From Kaistella sp. 97-N-M2 (GTDB lineage: Bacteria > Bacteroidota > Bacteroidia > Flavobacteriales > Weeksellaceae): a stretch of DNA of 64,000 bases. The stretch spans positions 1,054,001 through 1,118,000 of the forward strand of contig NZ_CP090976.1 of the NCBI RefSeq assembly GCF_021513235.1. Direction: 5' to 3'. The translations under genes were made by a program, and so were the position numbers. Below the pieces are notes generated by a model. The model was not told the DNA's origin. It was given only the letters and a program-made list of their open reading frames with translations, and did not search any database. Positions 50,120 through 60,215 of this stretch are shown here, piece after piece; the stretch's first letter is position 1, and each line of letters opens with the position of its first letter.

Positions 50120-52094
50120 ATTCGAAAATAAGCGCGCAAAAACACTACGATGGGGTTACTTCTTCGCAGGTTTTGCCTTTGTCTTATTTATGGTTTTTCT
50201 GGCCCGAATCATTGTCCTGCAAAACACGAACGTTCAGGAAATTAAAGACGATTACATTAATAAAAATTACCGCGAAGCGACGCTGAAAGCCGCCCGTGGA
50301 AATCTGTACGCAGCAGATGGGTCTATTCTGGCGACCACCGTTATGCGTTACGATGTTTATATCGATTTTAAAATCATCAAAGATTCCGTTTATTCCAATA
50401 ACATTGGGCCGCTCACCGATTCTCTATCTAAAATGTTCGGAAAACCCAGAAGTTATTTCCGCGATCGCCTCGATCAGCAAAAAAAAGCAAAAAACCAGTA
50501 TTACACCTTGGTAAAAGGTTTGGATTTCGATGATTACGACCGCATTCGCAAATTCCCCATCTTCGAGAAAGGAAAAAACAGAGGAGGTTTCATCATCGAC
50601 CGAAATTTTAAAAGAGAACTTGCAACTACGCAAATCGGCGCCGGAACAATCGGCATGGATAATGGCGTCGCACAATCCGGTCTGGAAGGTGCTTTTTCAA
50701 AATATTTAACCGGCCAGGACGGCACACGTTTGGAACAGCGAGTAAATTCCAGCCAATGGAAACCTATTGATTACTGGAAAGTTCAGGAACCCGTCGATGG
50801 ACAGGATGTTTATACCACAATTGACCTGAGAATTCAGGACATCGCGAGCTCCGCTTTAGAAAAACAACTCATCAAATTTGATGCAGAACACGGCTGCGTT
50901 CTGGTGATGGAAGTCGCGACCGGTAAGGTAAAAGCGATGGTGAATCTTCGTCGCACAGAGCCCGGAATTTATGTGGATGCTTACAACTATGCCTTAAAAG
51001 ACGCCACAGAACCCGGTTCTACCTTCAAAACAGTTTCTCTTTTAGCGGCAATGGACGATGGTTTTATCGACGAAAACACCACGGTAAATGTGGGAAACGG
51101 CGTTTGGACCTACGCAAAACAGCGGATTTCCGACGGACATGGTGGCGGAACTTATGAAATTTCTGATGTATTGGCGAAATCGAGCAACGTGGGTTCTGCA
51201 AAACTCATCACAAAATATTATGCCGATAAGCCCGAAGTTTTCCTGGATCATTTAAGAAGATGGAAAATGTTCGACAAAATGGATATCGAACTGCCCGGAA
51301 TCACCAAACCCTTCATCGTTACCCCCGAAAGCAAAAGATGGAACGCCGCCACTCTGGCGTCGTTAGCTTACGGTTATTCGTCCAGATTTAATCTTTTACA
51401 GCTTACCACATTTTATAACGGCATCGCCAATAAAGGGAAAATGCTGAAGCCTCTTTTTATCGACAAAATCATGAAAGACGGTCGCGTTCTATACGAAGCA
51501 AAACCCGCCACCATGGTCAACAAAATGGCTTCCGAAAAAGCCATCAACATGATGACAAGCGCTTTGACGAAAGCTGTTGAAAAAGGTACCGGAAAAAGTA
51601 TTTTCACACCCAATCTAAAAATGGCCGGAAAAACGGGAACGGCCCGGTTTGAATACTGGAAACCCGGTCCTGCAAAATATCAGGCGAGTTTTGCAGGATT
51701 TTACCCCGCCGACAACCCGAAATATACCTGCATCGTTATGATCAACCAACCGGACAATTCGAAAGGCTTTTACGGCGCCACGGTTTCGGCCCCGGTTTTT
51801 AAAGAAATCGCCGGAAAAACCTTTTTGAAAACGCCTCAAAACATCGAGAAAGAATTATTGGTGGACAGAAAAGTCGATTTGAGCAAAATGCTCGAACCAA
51901 ATGTGAAAATCGCCGTTAGCGGCAATCAAATGCCCCAGGTTGTTGGACTGATTGGAAAAAATATTATTCCGCAGCTCGAAAACCAAGGCTACAGAGTCGA
52001 TTACAAAGGTGTTGGCAGAATTAAAGAGCAGTTTCCGAATCCCGGAACGGCCATCAATAAAAATCAAAGAATCTATCTGCAGTTGCAGAATTAA
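50103..52094 (+). CDS. ftsI: Penicillin-binding protein 3-type transpeptidase with PASTA domain
   Basis: Encodes 663 residues: one N-terminal membrane helix (18-40), a PBP dimer domain, then the transpeptidase with SxxK (EPGSTFKTVS, near 303), SxN (AKSSNVGSAKL, near 359) and KTG (MAGKTGTARF, near 508) motifs, and one C-terminal PASTA domain (QMPQVVGLIGKNIIPQLENQGYRVDYKG). It crosslinks septal peptidoglycan together with FtsW. E. coli FtsI lacks PASTA; PASTA-bearing FtsI occurs in Bacteroidota and Gram-positives. Confidence 0.95.
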   Translation: MAVQNEFENKRAKTLRWGYFFAGFAFVLFMVFLARIIVLQNTNVQEIKDDYINKNYREATLKAARGNLYAADGSILATTVMRYDVYIDFKIIKDSVYSNNIGPLTDSLSKMFGKPRSYFRDRLDQQKKAKNQYYTLVKGLDFDDYDRIRKFPIFEKGKNRGGFIIDRNFKRELATTQIGAGTIGMDNGVAQSGLEGAFSKYLTGQDGTRLEQRVNSSQWKPIDYWKVQEPVDGQDVYTTIDLRIQDIASSALEKQLIKFDAEHGCVLVMEVATGKVKAMVNLRRTEPGIYVDAYNYALKDATEPGSTFKTVSLLAAMDDGFIDENTTVNVGNGVWTYAKQRISDGHGGGTYEISDVLAKSSNVGSAKLITKYYADKPEVFLDHLRRWKMFDKMDIELPGITKPFIVTPESKRWNAATLASLAYGYSSRFNLLQLTTFYNGIANKGKMLKPLFIDKIMKDGRVLYEAKPATMVNKMASEKAINMMTSALTKAVEKGTGKSIFTPNLKMAGKTGTARFEYWKPGPAKYQASFAGFYPADNPKYTCIVMINQPDNSKGFYGATVSAPVFKEIAGKTFLKTPQNIEKELLVDRKVDLSKMLEPNVKIAVSGNQMPQVVGLIGKNIIPQLENQGYRVDYKGVGRIKEQFPNPGTAINKNQRIYLQLQN

Positions 52095-52137
52095 TTAGAT
52101 AGAAAAGGAAGGATCCAAAAGATTCGATAAAGAAATT

Positions 52138-53598
52138 ATGAAGTTAGAAGAATTATTAAAAAGAATCCCGGTTTTGGAGACCATCGGAAATCAAAATCCG
52201 GAGGTTTCAGAAATCGTTTTCGACAGCCGAAATGTTGTTGCGGATTCGCTTTATGTTGCGGTGAAAGGCACGGTTTCCGACGGTCATTCTTTCATCGATT
52301 CTTCTCGGGAAAAAGGCGCAAACGTAATTGTCTGCGAGACTTTGCCTGAAAATTTAGATGAAAATGTTACGTACATCAAAGTAAAAGATGCTTCGAAAAC
52401 TTTAGGTCAGCTTGCTTCCAACTTTTACGGCAACCCTTCGGAAAAACTCAGCTTAATCGGCGTTACCGGCACAAATGGAAAAACTTCCGTTGCAACAATT
52501 TTATTTGATATTTTCCGGATTTTAGGATTTAAATCGCTTTTAATTTCAACGGTCGAATACCGGATTGGTGAGGAAATTATTCCGTCCACGCACACAACGC
52601 CGGACGTAATTCGCCTCAACCAAATGTTGGCAAAAGCCGTCGAATTGGGTTGCGAATACGCTTTCATGGAAGTTTCTTCCCACGGAATCCATCAAAACCG
52701 AACTGAAGGGCTACATTTCAAAATCGCCGGCTTTACGAACATCACACACGATCATTTAGACTATCATAAAACCTTCGACGAATACATCAAAACAAAGAAG
52801 AGATTTTTCGACGAGCTGCCTGCAGATGCGATCGCCATTACGAACGTTGATGATAAGAACGGAAATGTGATGCTTCAAAACACAAAAGCCGAGAAGAAAT
52901 CTTACGCTTTAAAAACGATGGCGGATTTCCACGGAAAGATTTTGGAAGCGGATTTTAATGGAATGTTACTGAATTTTAACGGCAAAGAATTCTGGACCAC
53001 TTTAACAGGAAAATTCAACGTCTATAATTTGCTTCTCGCTTATGCCATAACGGTTGAATGTGGTTTTCACAGCGACGACGTTTTAAAGGCAGTTTCCCAA
53101 TTGAAAAGGGTAAACGGAAGATTTGAAACGCTAAGATCCGACGGCGGAATTTTCTTCGTCATCGATTATGCACATACGCCAGACGCGCTGGATAATATTT
53201 TAGATTCCATCAACGAGATCCGCACAAAAAACGAAAGATTGATTACGGTTTTCGGCTGTGGCGGAGACCGCGATCATGTAAAACGCCCGGAAATGGGAAA
53301 AATTGCCACGCGCAAATCGACTCTGGCCATCATCACTTCCGATAATCCAAGAACGGAAAATCCGGAGGCAATCATCAAAGAAATCGAAGCAGGCGTTGAG
53401 CCACAATATTTCAGCAAATACACGTCGATCCCGGACCGTAAAGAAGCCATGAAAATGGCGATTAAATTTGCCGAACCGAAAGACATCATCCTCGTCGCCG
53501 GAAAAGGACACGAAAATTACCAGGAAATAAACGGCGTAAAACATCATTTTGATGATAAAGAAATGATTGTCGAATTAGCAAAATTAATGTCCAAATAA
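52138..53598 (+). CDS. murE: UDP-MurNAc-L-Ala-D-Glu:meso-DAP ligase
   Basis: Encodes 486 residues of a Mur ligase. ATP loop GVTGTNGKTSVATI (near 111), the central-domain HTTPDVIRLNQ and FMEVSSHGIHQNRTEG motifs, carbamylated-Lys region and the specificity motif DNPR (TSDNPRTENPEAI, near 402) are present. DNPR marks meso-diaminopimelate ligases, in contrast to lysine-adding enzymes, so DAP-type peptidoglycan is predicted. Follows ftsI after 43 bases. Confidence 0.96.
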   Translation: MKLEELLKRIPVLETIGNQNPEVSEIVFDSRNVVADSLYVAVKGTVSDGHSFIDSSREKGANVIVCETLPENLDENVTYIKVKDASKTLGQLASNFYGNPSEKLSLIGVTGTNGKTSVATILFDIFRILGFKSLLISTVEYRIGEEIIPSTHTTPDVIRLNQMLAKAVELGCEYAFMEVSSHGIHQNRTEGLHFKIAGFTNITHDHLDYHKTFDEYIKTKKRFFDELPADAIAITNVDDKNGNVMLQNTKAEKKSYALKTMADFHGKILEADFNGMLLNFNGKEFWTTLTGKFNVYNLLLAYAITVECGFHSDDVLKAVSQLKRVNGRFETLRSDGGIFFVIDYAHTPDALDNILDSINEIRTKNERLITVFGCGGDRDHVKRPEMGKIATRKSTLAIITSDNPRTENPEAIIKEIEAGVEPQYFSKYTSIPDRKEAMKMAIKFAEPKDIILVAGKGHENYQEINGVKHHFDDKEMIVELAKLMSK

Positions 53599-53615
53599 AC
53601 CAATAAGCCTAAACC

Positions 53616-54857
53616 ATGTTATACTACCTCTACGAATATTGTACAGCCCACGGAATCCACATTCCCGGCCTTGGCATGTTTAGATTTATCTCTTTTCGTG
53701 CAGGAATGTCGGTTTTGTTTTCCTTAATAATTGCGCTGATTTTCGGGAAAAAGATCATTAATTATTTGCGCAGAAGACAAATGGGCGAACTCGTTCGTGA
53801 TCTGGGTTTAGATGGCCAGAAACAAAAAGAAGGTACGCCCACGATGGGTGGCCTCATTATTATTTTAGCCACTTTAATTCCGGTTTTACTTTTTACGCGG
53901 ATCCTGAACATCTACATCGTTTTACTCATTATCTCCGTCGTATGGATGGGCGCGATTGGCTTCATCGACGATTATTTAAAGAAAATCAAAAAAAATAAAG
54001 ACGGACTAAGCGGAAAATTCAAAGTTATTGGCCAGGTGGGTTTAGGCCTGATCGTGGGAATCACCATGTATTTCCATCCGGATATCACGGTAAAAAGAAA
54101 ATATGCCGATGCGAAAGAAGTCAACAGAAATAACGTAGAACGCAACTTTATGCCCACGGAAAAAGCCACAGTTTCTACCGTTCCGTTTGTGAAAAATAAC
54201 GAGTTCGATTACAGCGGAATTTTATTTTGGATGACGCCGGAAAAAGCACACGAATGGTCCTGGATCGTTTTTATCCCGATCGTGATTTTCATCGTAACGG
54301 CAGTTTCAAATGGCGCCAATATCGCCGACGGAATCGATGGGCTCGCCGCGGGAACAAGTGTCGTCATTCTGCTGACGCTCTCTTTTTTCGCCTACGTTTC
54401 GGGGAACATCATCTTCGCGGATTACCTGAACATTATGTTCCTTCCCAATATGGGGGAGACAACCATTTTCGCCCTCGCGCTCGTGGGTGCTGTGATCGGA
54501 TTTTTCTGGTACAATACGTATCCGGCGCAGGTTTTTATGGGCGATACGGGAAGTTTAATGCTGGGCGGCGTCATCGCGGTTTTAGCGATTATTTTACGGA
54601 AAGAACTTATGATTCCCGTGCTTTGCGGAATTTTCTTAATTGAAAATATTTCCGTTATGCTTCAAGTAGGCGTTTTCAAATACAGAAAAAGAAAATTTGG
54701 GCTGGAATACGCTCAAAACAACAGGTTGTTCAAAATGTCGCCGCTTCATCATCATTATCAGAAAGAAGGATATCATGAAAGCAAAATCGTGAACCGAATG
54801 GTGATTATGGGCGTTCTGTTTGCAATCATTTGTTTAATTACATTGAAAGTTAGGTAG
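53616..54857 (+). CDS. mraY: Phospho-MurNAc-pentapeptide transferase
   Basis: Encodes 413 residues with about ten membrane helices. [14 protein letters not shown], the catalytic Asp pair in GFIDDYLKK (near 113-116), [15 protein letters not shown] (near 231) and the [12 protein letters not shown] motif near 370 are present. A ~55-residue insertion after helix 4 ([14 protein letters not shown]...PEKAHEWSW) is typical of Bacteroidota MraY. It makes lipid I from UDP-MurNAc-pentapeptide and undecaprenyl phosphate. Confidence 0.96.
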   Translation: MLYYLYEYCTAHGIHIPGLGMFRFISFRAGMSVLFSLIIALIFGKKIINYLRRRQMGELVRDLGLDGQKQKEGTPTMGGLIIILATLIPVLLFTRILNIYIVLLIISVVWMGAIGFIDDYLKKIKKNKDGLSGKFKVIGQVGLGLIVGITMYFHPDITVKRKYADAKEVNRNNVERNFMPTEKATVSTVPFVKNNEFDYSGILFWMTPEKAHEWSWIVFIPIVIFIVTAVSNGANIADGIDGLAAGTSVVILLTLSFFAYVSGNIIFADYLNIMFLPNMGETTIFALALVGAVIGFFWYNTYPAQVFMGDTGSLMLGGVIAVLAIILRKELMIPVLCGIFLIENISVMLQVGVFKYRKRKFGLEYAQNNRLFKMSPLHHHYQKEGYHESKIVNRMVIMGVLFAIICLITLKVR

Positions 54858-54889
54858 AACAAGTCTGCTTGTTCACAAATATAAAAAAA

Positions 54890-56215
54890 ATGAAAATAGT
54901 TGTTTTAGGTGGCGGAGAAAGCGGTTTCGGCGCAGCTTATTTAGCGAAGAAAAAAGGCATGGAAGTCTTTTTGTCCGACAAAGGGCAAATTAAAGACGAC
55001 TTCAAAAAACTTTTGACGGACGCTGAAATTGAGTTTGAAGAGAACCAACATTCGGAAGAGCGCATTCTTTCGGCCGACTGGATTATAAAATCCCCCGGCA
55101 TTCCGAAAAAAGCAGATATTATTTATAAAATTAACCAAAAAGGAATCAGACTGTCGTCGGAGATCGAATTTGCCTCGGAATTTACAGATGCGAAAATCAT
55201 CGCCATCACCGGAAGTAACGGAAAGACCACAACAACATCGCTCATTTATCATATTTTGAAGAACGATGATTTGAAAGTAGGTTTAGGCGGAAACATCGGC
55301 AAAAGCTTTGCAAAACAGGTGGCTGACGAAAACTTCGATTACTACGTTTTGGAAGTGAGTTCTTTTCAACTGGATGATATTCAAAACTTTAGACCTTATA
55401 TTTCTTTATTGTTGAATTTAAGTCAGGATCATTTAGATCAGTACAATTACAATTACGAAGAGTATGCTCTGGCGAAATTCAGAATAATGGAAAACCAGGA
55501 AAACGATAATTTTTTCATCTACAACAAAGATGATGTCATGAGTTTGAGTCTGCTGGAAAAACTGGAAGTGAAAGCAAAGATGATCCCTTTTTCGACGAAG
55601 GAAAAATTAAAAGAAGGCGGTTATCTCAACGAAAATAAGATGATTGTAAAACTGTCCGATGAATTCTCGATGAAGATTGAAGAACTCTCCCTGGTCGGAA
55701 ATCACAACATCGCCAACAGTTTGGCAGCGTCGATTGCGGGGAAAATTCTTCAGATCAATAACGAAAGCATCCGAAATTCACTGATGACGTTTCAGGCAGT
55801 GGAACACCGGCTGGAGCAGGTTGCGGAAATGAACGGCGTTAAATTCATCAACGACAGTAAAGCCACGAACGTTAATGCAACGTATTACGCTTTGGAAAGC
55901 ATGAAGCAGCCCGCGATCTGGATTGTTGGCGGTGTTGATAAAGGAAATGATTATACAGAAATTGAAGATCTGGTGAAGAAAAAGGTAAAAGCCATTGTTT
56001 GCTTAGGCCTGGACAACCAAAAAATTATCGATTTCTTTCAGGATAAAACCGAACTGATTTACAGCACTTCGAGTATGGAAGAAGCCGTGAAAGTTTCAAA
56101 ATCGCTCGCCCAGAAAGGAAACACGGTTTTGCTTTCTCCAAGTTGTGCGAGTTTTGATCTTTTCGATAATTACGAAGACCGCGGAAATCAGTTTAAAAAA
56201 GAAGTTTTAAAATAA
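54890..56215 (+). CDS. murD: UDP-MurNAc-L-alanine:D-glutamate ligase
   Basis: Encodes 441 residues from ATG 54890 (MKIVVLGGGESGFGAA); a TTG at 54869 is in frame but places a polar extension before the Rossmann-like start. ITGSNGKTTTTSLIYHIL (ATP loop), LEVSSFQLDDI, LNLSQDHLDQY, HRLEQVAEMNGVKFINDSKATNVNAT and LLSPSCASFDLFDNYEDRG are the Mur ligase motifs. A small inverted repeat (AACAAG/CTTGTT) lies just before the start. Confidence 0.95.
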   Translation: MKIVVLGGGESGFGAAYLAKKKGMEVFLSDKGQIKDDFKKLLTDAEIEFEENQHSEERILSADWIIKSPGIPKKADIIYKINQKGIRLSSEIEFASEFTDAKIIAITGSNGKTTTTSLIYHILKNDDLKVGLGGNIGKSFAKQVADENFDYYVLEVSSFQLDDIQNFRPYISLLLNLSQDHLDQYNYNYEEYALAKFRIMENQENDNFFIYNKDDVMSLSLLEKLEVKAKMIPFSTKEKLKEGGYLNENKMIVKLSDEFSMKIEELSLVGNHNIANSLAASIAGKILQINNESIRNSLMTFQAVEHRLEQVAEMNGVKFINDSKATNVNATYYALESMKQPAIWIVGGVDKGNDYTEIEDLVKKKVKAIVCLGLDNQKIIDFFQDKTELIYSTSSMEEAVKVSKSLAQKGNTVLLSPSCASFDLFDNYEDRGNQFKKEVLK

Positions 56216-56218
56216 TAA

Positions 56219-56262
56219 ATGGCCCCATAGCTCCCTCTCCTTTGGAGAGGGTCGGGGTGAGG
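56219..56262. repeat. REP-like intergenic element between murD and ftsW
   Basis: Contains the hairpin CCCTCTCC-TTT-GGAGAGGG followed by TCGGGGTGAGG. Elements with this wording recur in intergenic space of many Bacteroidota genomes in my general knowledge; only one copy is in this window. The FtsW ATG follows directly, so its GGTGAGG might act as a ribosome-binding site. Confidence 0.6.
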
Positions 56263-56264
56263 AT

Positions 56265-57494
56265 ATGCAGGAAACAGAAAACAAATTCGAGCTGTTAAAA
56301 GGCGACAAAGTGCTTTGGAGCGTGATCTTACTGATCTCGTTCTTCTCGGTATTTCCCGTGTACTCTGCCAGTTCGAATTTGGAATATATCGTTAACAACG
56401 GCACAACGACTTCGCATCTCATCAAACACATGTTTTTTGTATTGCTGGGTTTGGCCATCATGCGCGGCGTAGGCTTTTTCAAATACGAACACATCGGAAA
56501 GCTCAGCAGTATTCTGCTTGCCGTTATGGTTTTGCTTCTGTGTTTAACCATGTTTACCGGTCAAAAAATCGATGGAGCGTCTGCCTCCAGATGGCTTAAA
56601 ATTCCGGGCACGCCGATTTCTTTTCAACCCTCTTCGTTTGCTTATTTGTTGCTCGTCATCTACCTCTGCAGATATTTAACAAAAAGAATTAAAAGAGACC
56701 GACTTCCTATCGAGAACATTCTCTACATATTCGGTCCGGTAATGCTGGTTTTCGGCCTGGTTGCAAAAGATAACGGTTCTACCGCGTTGATGATTTTAAT
56801 GGTATCGTTGGCGGTAATGGTCATCGGACAATTAAATAAAAAATACATTTTAGGTTTCATGGGCGTTTCCACCGTTGCCATCGGCATGTTTATGTTCTTG
56901 GCCCTGAAAACCGATTTAATCGGCAGCAACCGTGTTCACACATGGATGAGCCGCGTGGAAACCTTTAGCAACACAAAAAAAACGACCGATGTTGAGGATG
57001 AAACCTTAAAAGCAAAAAATTATCAGGTCATGCAGGCGAAAGCCGCCATCGTTCATGGTGGAATTACCGGTATGGGTCCCGGAAAAAGTGCTTTGAAACA
57101 GATGCTTCCGCAGTCCGCGTCGGATTTTATTTTCGCCATCATTGTGGAGGAATACGGATTTTTTGGCGCAATATTTTTAATTGTGCTTTACCTCATCATG
57201 ATCATCAGAATCGTGATGATCGCCAGTAAAATGCCCGCTTTTTTCGGCAGTTTGCTCGTGCTCAGTTTGGGAATAATGATTTTCGTGCAGCTTTCCGTAA
57301 ATATTGCCGTCGCCGTGAATTTAATTCCGGTGACGGGACAGCCCTTGCCATTGATTAGTTATGGTGGAACGTCGATGTTGGTAACCTATATTCAGCTTGG
57401 CATCATCCTAAATGTAAGCTCCAGAATCCAGGTTTACGATGAAGAAGGTATGGGAAAGACGCAGAATATCGAAGAAATAAATGATATCGCATAA
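56265..57494 (+). CDS. ftsW: Peptidoglycan glycosyltransferase FtsW
   Basis: Encodes 409 residues of a SEDS-family polymerase with about ten membrane helices. QKIDGASASRWLKIPG (with the functional Arg/Lys loop), QPSSFAYLLLVIYL, KDNGSTALMILMV and the C-terminal VAVNLIPVTGQPLPLISYGGTSMLV signature are present. FtsW polymerises lipid II at the septum in complex with FtsI and FtsL/FtsQ-type partners. Follows an inserted REP-like element. Confidence 0.95.
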   Translation: MQETENKFELLKGDKVLWSVILLISFFSVFPVYSASSNLEYIVNNGTTTSHLIKHMFFVLLGLAIMRGVGFFKYEHIGKLSSILLAVMVLLLCLTMFTGQKIDGASASRWLKIPGTPISFQPSSFAYLLLVIYLCRYLTKRIKRDRLPIENILYIFGPVMLVFGLVAKDNGSTALMILMVSLAVMVIGQLNKKYILGFMGVSTVAIGMFMFLALKTDLIGSNRVHTWMSRVETFSNTKKTTDVEDETLKAKNYQVMQAKAAIVHGGITGMGPGKSALKQMLPQSASDFIFAIIVEEYGFFGAIFLIVLYLIMIIRIVMIASKMPAFFGSLLVLSLGIMIFVQLSVNIAVAVNLIPVTGQPLPLISYGGTSMLVTYIQLGIILNVSSRIQVYDEEGMGKTQNIEEINDIA

Positions 57495-57558
57495 TTAATG
57501 ATAAGAACGTTTACTCGAATTTGATTATCACTAATTGCGAGTTAACAATAAAATAAAA

Positions 57559-58668
57559 ATGAACAGAAAACTAAAAATATTAATGAGCGGCGGCGGAACG
57601 GGTGGACACATCTTTCCGGCAATCGCCATTGCCGAGGAGATCAAAAAACGATTTCCGCAAGCTGAGTTTTTGTTCATCGGCGCGACCGGAAAAATGGAGA
57701 TGGAAAAAGTTCCGCAGGCAGGTTATAAAATTGTTGGCCTGAATATCGCCGGTTTCGATCGCGGAAATTTGATGAAAAACTTGAACCTTCCCTTTAAAAT
57801 AGTTTCAAGTTTAATTAAAGCCCGAAAAACCATTAGAGAATTTCAACCCGATTTCGCCGTCGGAACAGGCGGTTTCGCCAGTGGTCCTGCCCTGTATATC
57901 GCCGCAAGATTAGGCGTGCCGGTGTTTGTGCAGGAACAAAATTCTCTGCCCGGCAAAACGAATATCTTTCTTTCCAAAAAAGCCAAAGCTGTTTTCACGG
58001 CTTACCCCGATATGGAAAAGTTTTTCCACGGCACAAAAACTTTTTTTCTTGGAAATCCTGTTCGTAAGAATATCATTACGGACTTAATCGACATCAAAAC
58101 AGCCAAAGAAAAACTCGGTCTAGATCCAAACAAATTGACGATCCTTTCCGTCGGTGGTTCTTTAGGATCCCGAACATTAAACAACGGTTGGAAAGCAAAT
58201 TTAGGACAAATAGCAGAAAGAAATTATGAGCTCATCTGGCAAACCGGGAAAACGGATTTTAATGATTTGAAGAATGACGAATCGGTTACCGCTCATGAAT
58301 CCTCCATCATGTTACGTGAATTTATTTCCGATATGGCTTTAACGTATTCCGCAGCAGATATAATTGTTTCCCGCGCCGGGGCTATTGCCATTTCTGAACT
58401 GGCCCTGACGAAAAAACCTGTGCTTTTGGTTCCCTTTCCGTTTGCCTCGGAAGATCATCAAACCAAAAACGCCATGACGCTGGTCGAAAAAAGGGCTGCC
58501 AAAATGGTAAAAGACGCGGACATGAAAGAGAAATTTCTTCCCACCTTATTAGCAATGTGCGAAGACGAAACGCTAAGAAAAGAAATGTCCGCCAATCTGG
58601 AATTTTTTGCCAAGCCCAAAGCCACGGAAGAAATTGTAGACGAAATTTTAAAGATTTTAAACATTTAG
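57559..58668 (+). CDS. murG: UDP-GlcNAc:lipid I GlcNAc transferase
   Basis: Encodes 369 residues of a GT28 enzyme, from ATG 57559 (MNRKLKILMSGGGTGGHIFPA); the TTG at 57535 is in frame but less likely. The GGGTGGH nucleotide-loop, GTGGFASGPALYIAARLGVPVFVQEQNSLPG, VGGSLGSRTLN and SRAGAIAISELALTKKPVLLVPFPFASEDHQTKNA motifs are intact. It adds GlcNAc to lipid I to make lipid II at the cytoplasmic face of the inner membrane. Confidence 0.96.
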   Translation: MNRKLKILMSGGGTGGHIFPAIAIAEEIKKRFPQAEFLFIGATGKMEMEKVPQAGYKIVGLNIAGFDRGNLMKNLNLPFKIVSSLIKARKTIREFQPDFAVGTGGFASGPALYIAARLGVPVFVQEQNSLPGKTNIFLSKKAKAVFTAYPDMEKFFHGTKTFFLGNPVRKNIITDLIDIKTAKEKLGLDPNKLTILSVGGSLGSRTLNNGWKANLGQIAERNYELIWQTGKTDFNDLKNDESVTAHESSIMLREFISDMALTYSAADIIVSRAGAIAISELALTKKPVLLVPFPFASEDHQTKNAMTLVEKRAAKMVKDADMKEKFLPTLLAMCEDETLRKEMSANLEFFAKPKATEEIVDEILKILNI

Positions 58669-58746
58669 GAAAAAGCCACGAAGGGGCGCAATCAAAAGCA
58701 AAGGGTGAAGCCCTTTGAATGACAAAACCAGATCAGTAAAACGGAA

Positions 58747-60105
58747 ATGAAACCACTACAAACATATCAAAACTTCTACTTCGTAGGGATCGGCGGCATC
58801 GGAATGAGTGCTTTGGCGCGCTATTTCAACGCCTCGGGGAAAAAAGTTCTGGGTTACGACAAAACCGTAACCAAACTGACTTCAGCCCTGGTGTCAGAAG
58901 GAATCGATATTGTTTTTGAGGATGTTCCTGACGATAAAATTCAAAATTTAAATAAAGAAAATACGCTCGTTATCTATACGCCGGCAATTAAGAAATTAGA
59001 GATCTTGAATTATTTCAATGAAAAGGGTTTTACGGTTTTAAAAAGAGCGAAAATTCTGGGCTTGATCACCGAAAACACCAACTGCATCGCCATTGCGGGA
59101 ACGCACGGCAAAACAACGACTTCCTCTTTAGTCGCGCATTTGTGCAAAGAAGCCAATCTGCCTTTCTCCTGTTTTTTGGGTGGAATTGCGGAGAATTTTA
59201 AATCTAATTTCCTTTTTAACGGCAACGAAATTTCCGTGGTCGAAGCCGACGAATACGACAGAAGTTTCCTGAACCTGTCCCCAAATTGGGCTGCTGTAAC
59301 CTCCATCGATGCGGATCATCTGGATATTTATGGCGATACAGAAACCATAGAACAGGGTTTCCGGGATTTTGCAGATCTTGTTCCGCACAGCGATCAGCTT
59401 TTTGTTCGAAAAGGAATTCACATTGGCAGAGAAACCAAAACTTACGCGGTGAATGAAGAAGCTGATTTTTATTCGGATAACATCCGCGAAATTGGCGATA
59501 AAATTTACTTTGATTTTCACACGCCAACGGAAGAAGTTGATGATTTTGTCTGGGAAATTCCCGGAATTCACAATGTTGAAAATGCCACGGTTGCCCTCGC
59601 AATTCTGAACAATCTCGGTGTCGGTTTCGAAACTTTAAAAAGTGGGATTGCCAGCTTTAAAGGCATCAAAAGAAGATATACGAAACATAATTTCGACAGC
59701 GGAAAAATTTATATTGATGATTACGCGCATCATCCAACCGAACTAAATGCGGTGATTGGCTCCATCAAAACTTTTTATCCGCACCAGAAATTGTTGGTGG
59801 TTTTTCAGCCGCATCTGTTCAGCAGAACACGGGATTTTGCGGAAGGTTTTGCAGAAAGTTTAAACAAAGCCGACGAATTAATTCTGCTCGACATTTATCC
59901 GGCGCGCGAATTACAGGAAAATTTTGAGGGGATTACCTCAGAATGGCTTTTAGACAAAATAGAATTACAGAAAAAGGAAGTTTCAACTTTAGAGAATGCC
60001 TTCAGCATAATAAAAGAAAAAGAGTTCGATGTTTTATTAACCGTCGGCGCGGGAAATATCGACACGCTATATGACGGTATTGTTGAATTGTTGAATGAAA
60101 AGTGA
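58747..60105 (+). CDS. murC: UDP-MurNAc:L-alanine ligase
   Basis: Encodes 452 residues. FVGIGGIGMSALARYFN (UDP-binding), AGTHGKTTTSSLVAHL (ATP loop), VEADEYDRSFLNLSP, SIDADHLDIYGD, IKRRYTKH, IDDYAHHPTELNAVI and FQPHLFSRTRDF are MurC-defining motifs. Adds the first alanine to UDP-MurNAc. murC after murG and before ftsQ is the usual dcw order. Confidence 0.96.
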   Translation: MKPLQTYQNFYFVGIGGIGMSALARYFNASGKKVLGYDKTVTKLTSALVSEGIDIVFEDVPDDKIQNLNKENTLVIYTPAIKKLEILNYFNEKGFTVLKRAKILGLITENTNCIAIAGTHGKTTTSSLVAHLCKEANLPFSCFLGGIAENFKSNFLFNGNEISVVEADEYDRSFLNLSPNWAAVTSIDADHLDIYGDTETIEQGFRDFADLVPHSDQLFVRKGIHIGRETKTYAVNEEADFYSDNIREIGDKIYFDFHTPTEEVDDFVWEIPGIHNVENATVALAILNNLGVGFETLKSGIASFKGIKRRYTKHNFDSGKIYIDDYAHHPTELNAVIGSIKTFYPHQKLLVVFQPHLFSRTRDFAEGFAESLNKADELILLDIYPARELQENFEGITSEWLLDKIELQKKEVSTLENAFSIIKEKEFDVLLTVGAGNIDTLYDGIVELLNEK

Positions 60106-60215
60106 TCAACGGAAATATTAAAAACACGGAGAACACTCTTAAAAGCGAAAGTCTCTGCGAAACAAAACATTAAAAAGAAAAAACTTTGTGAACGGTATGT
60201 TCATATTTATAAAAA

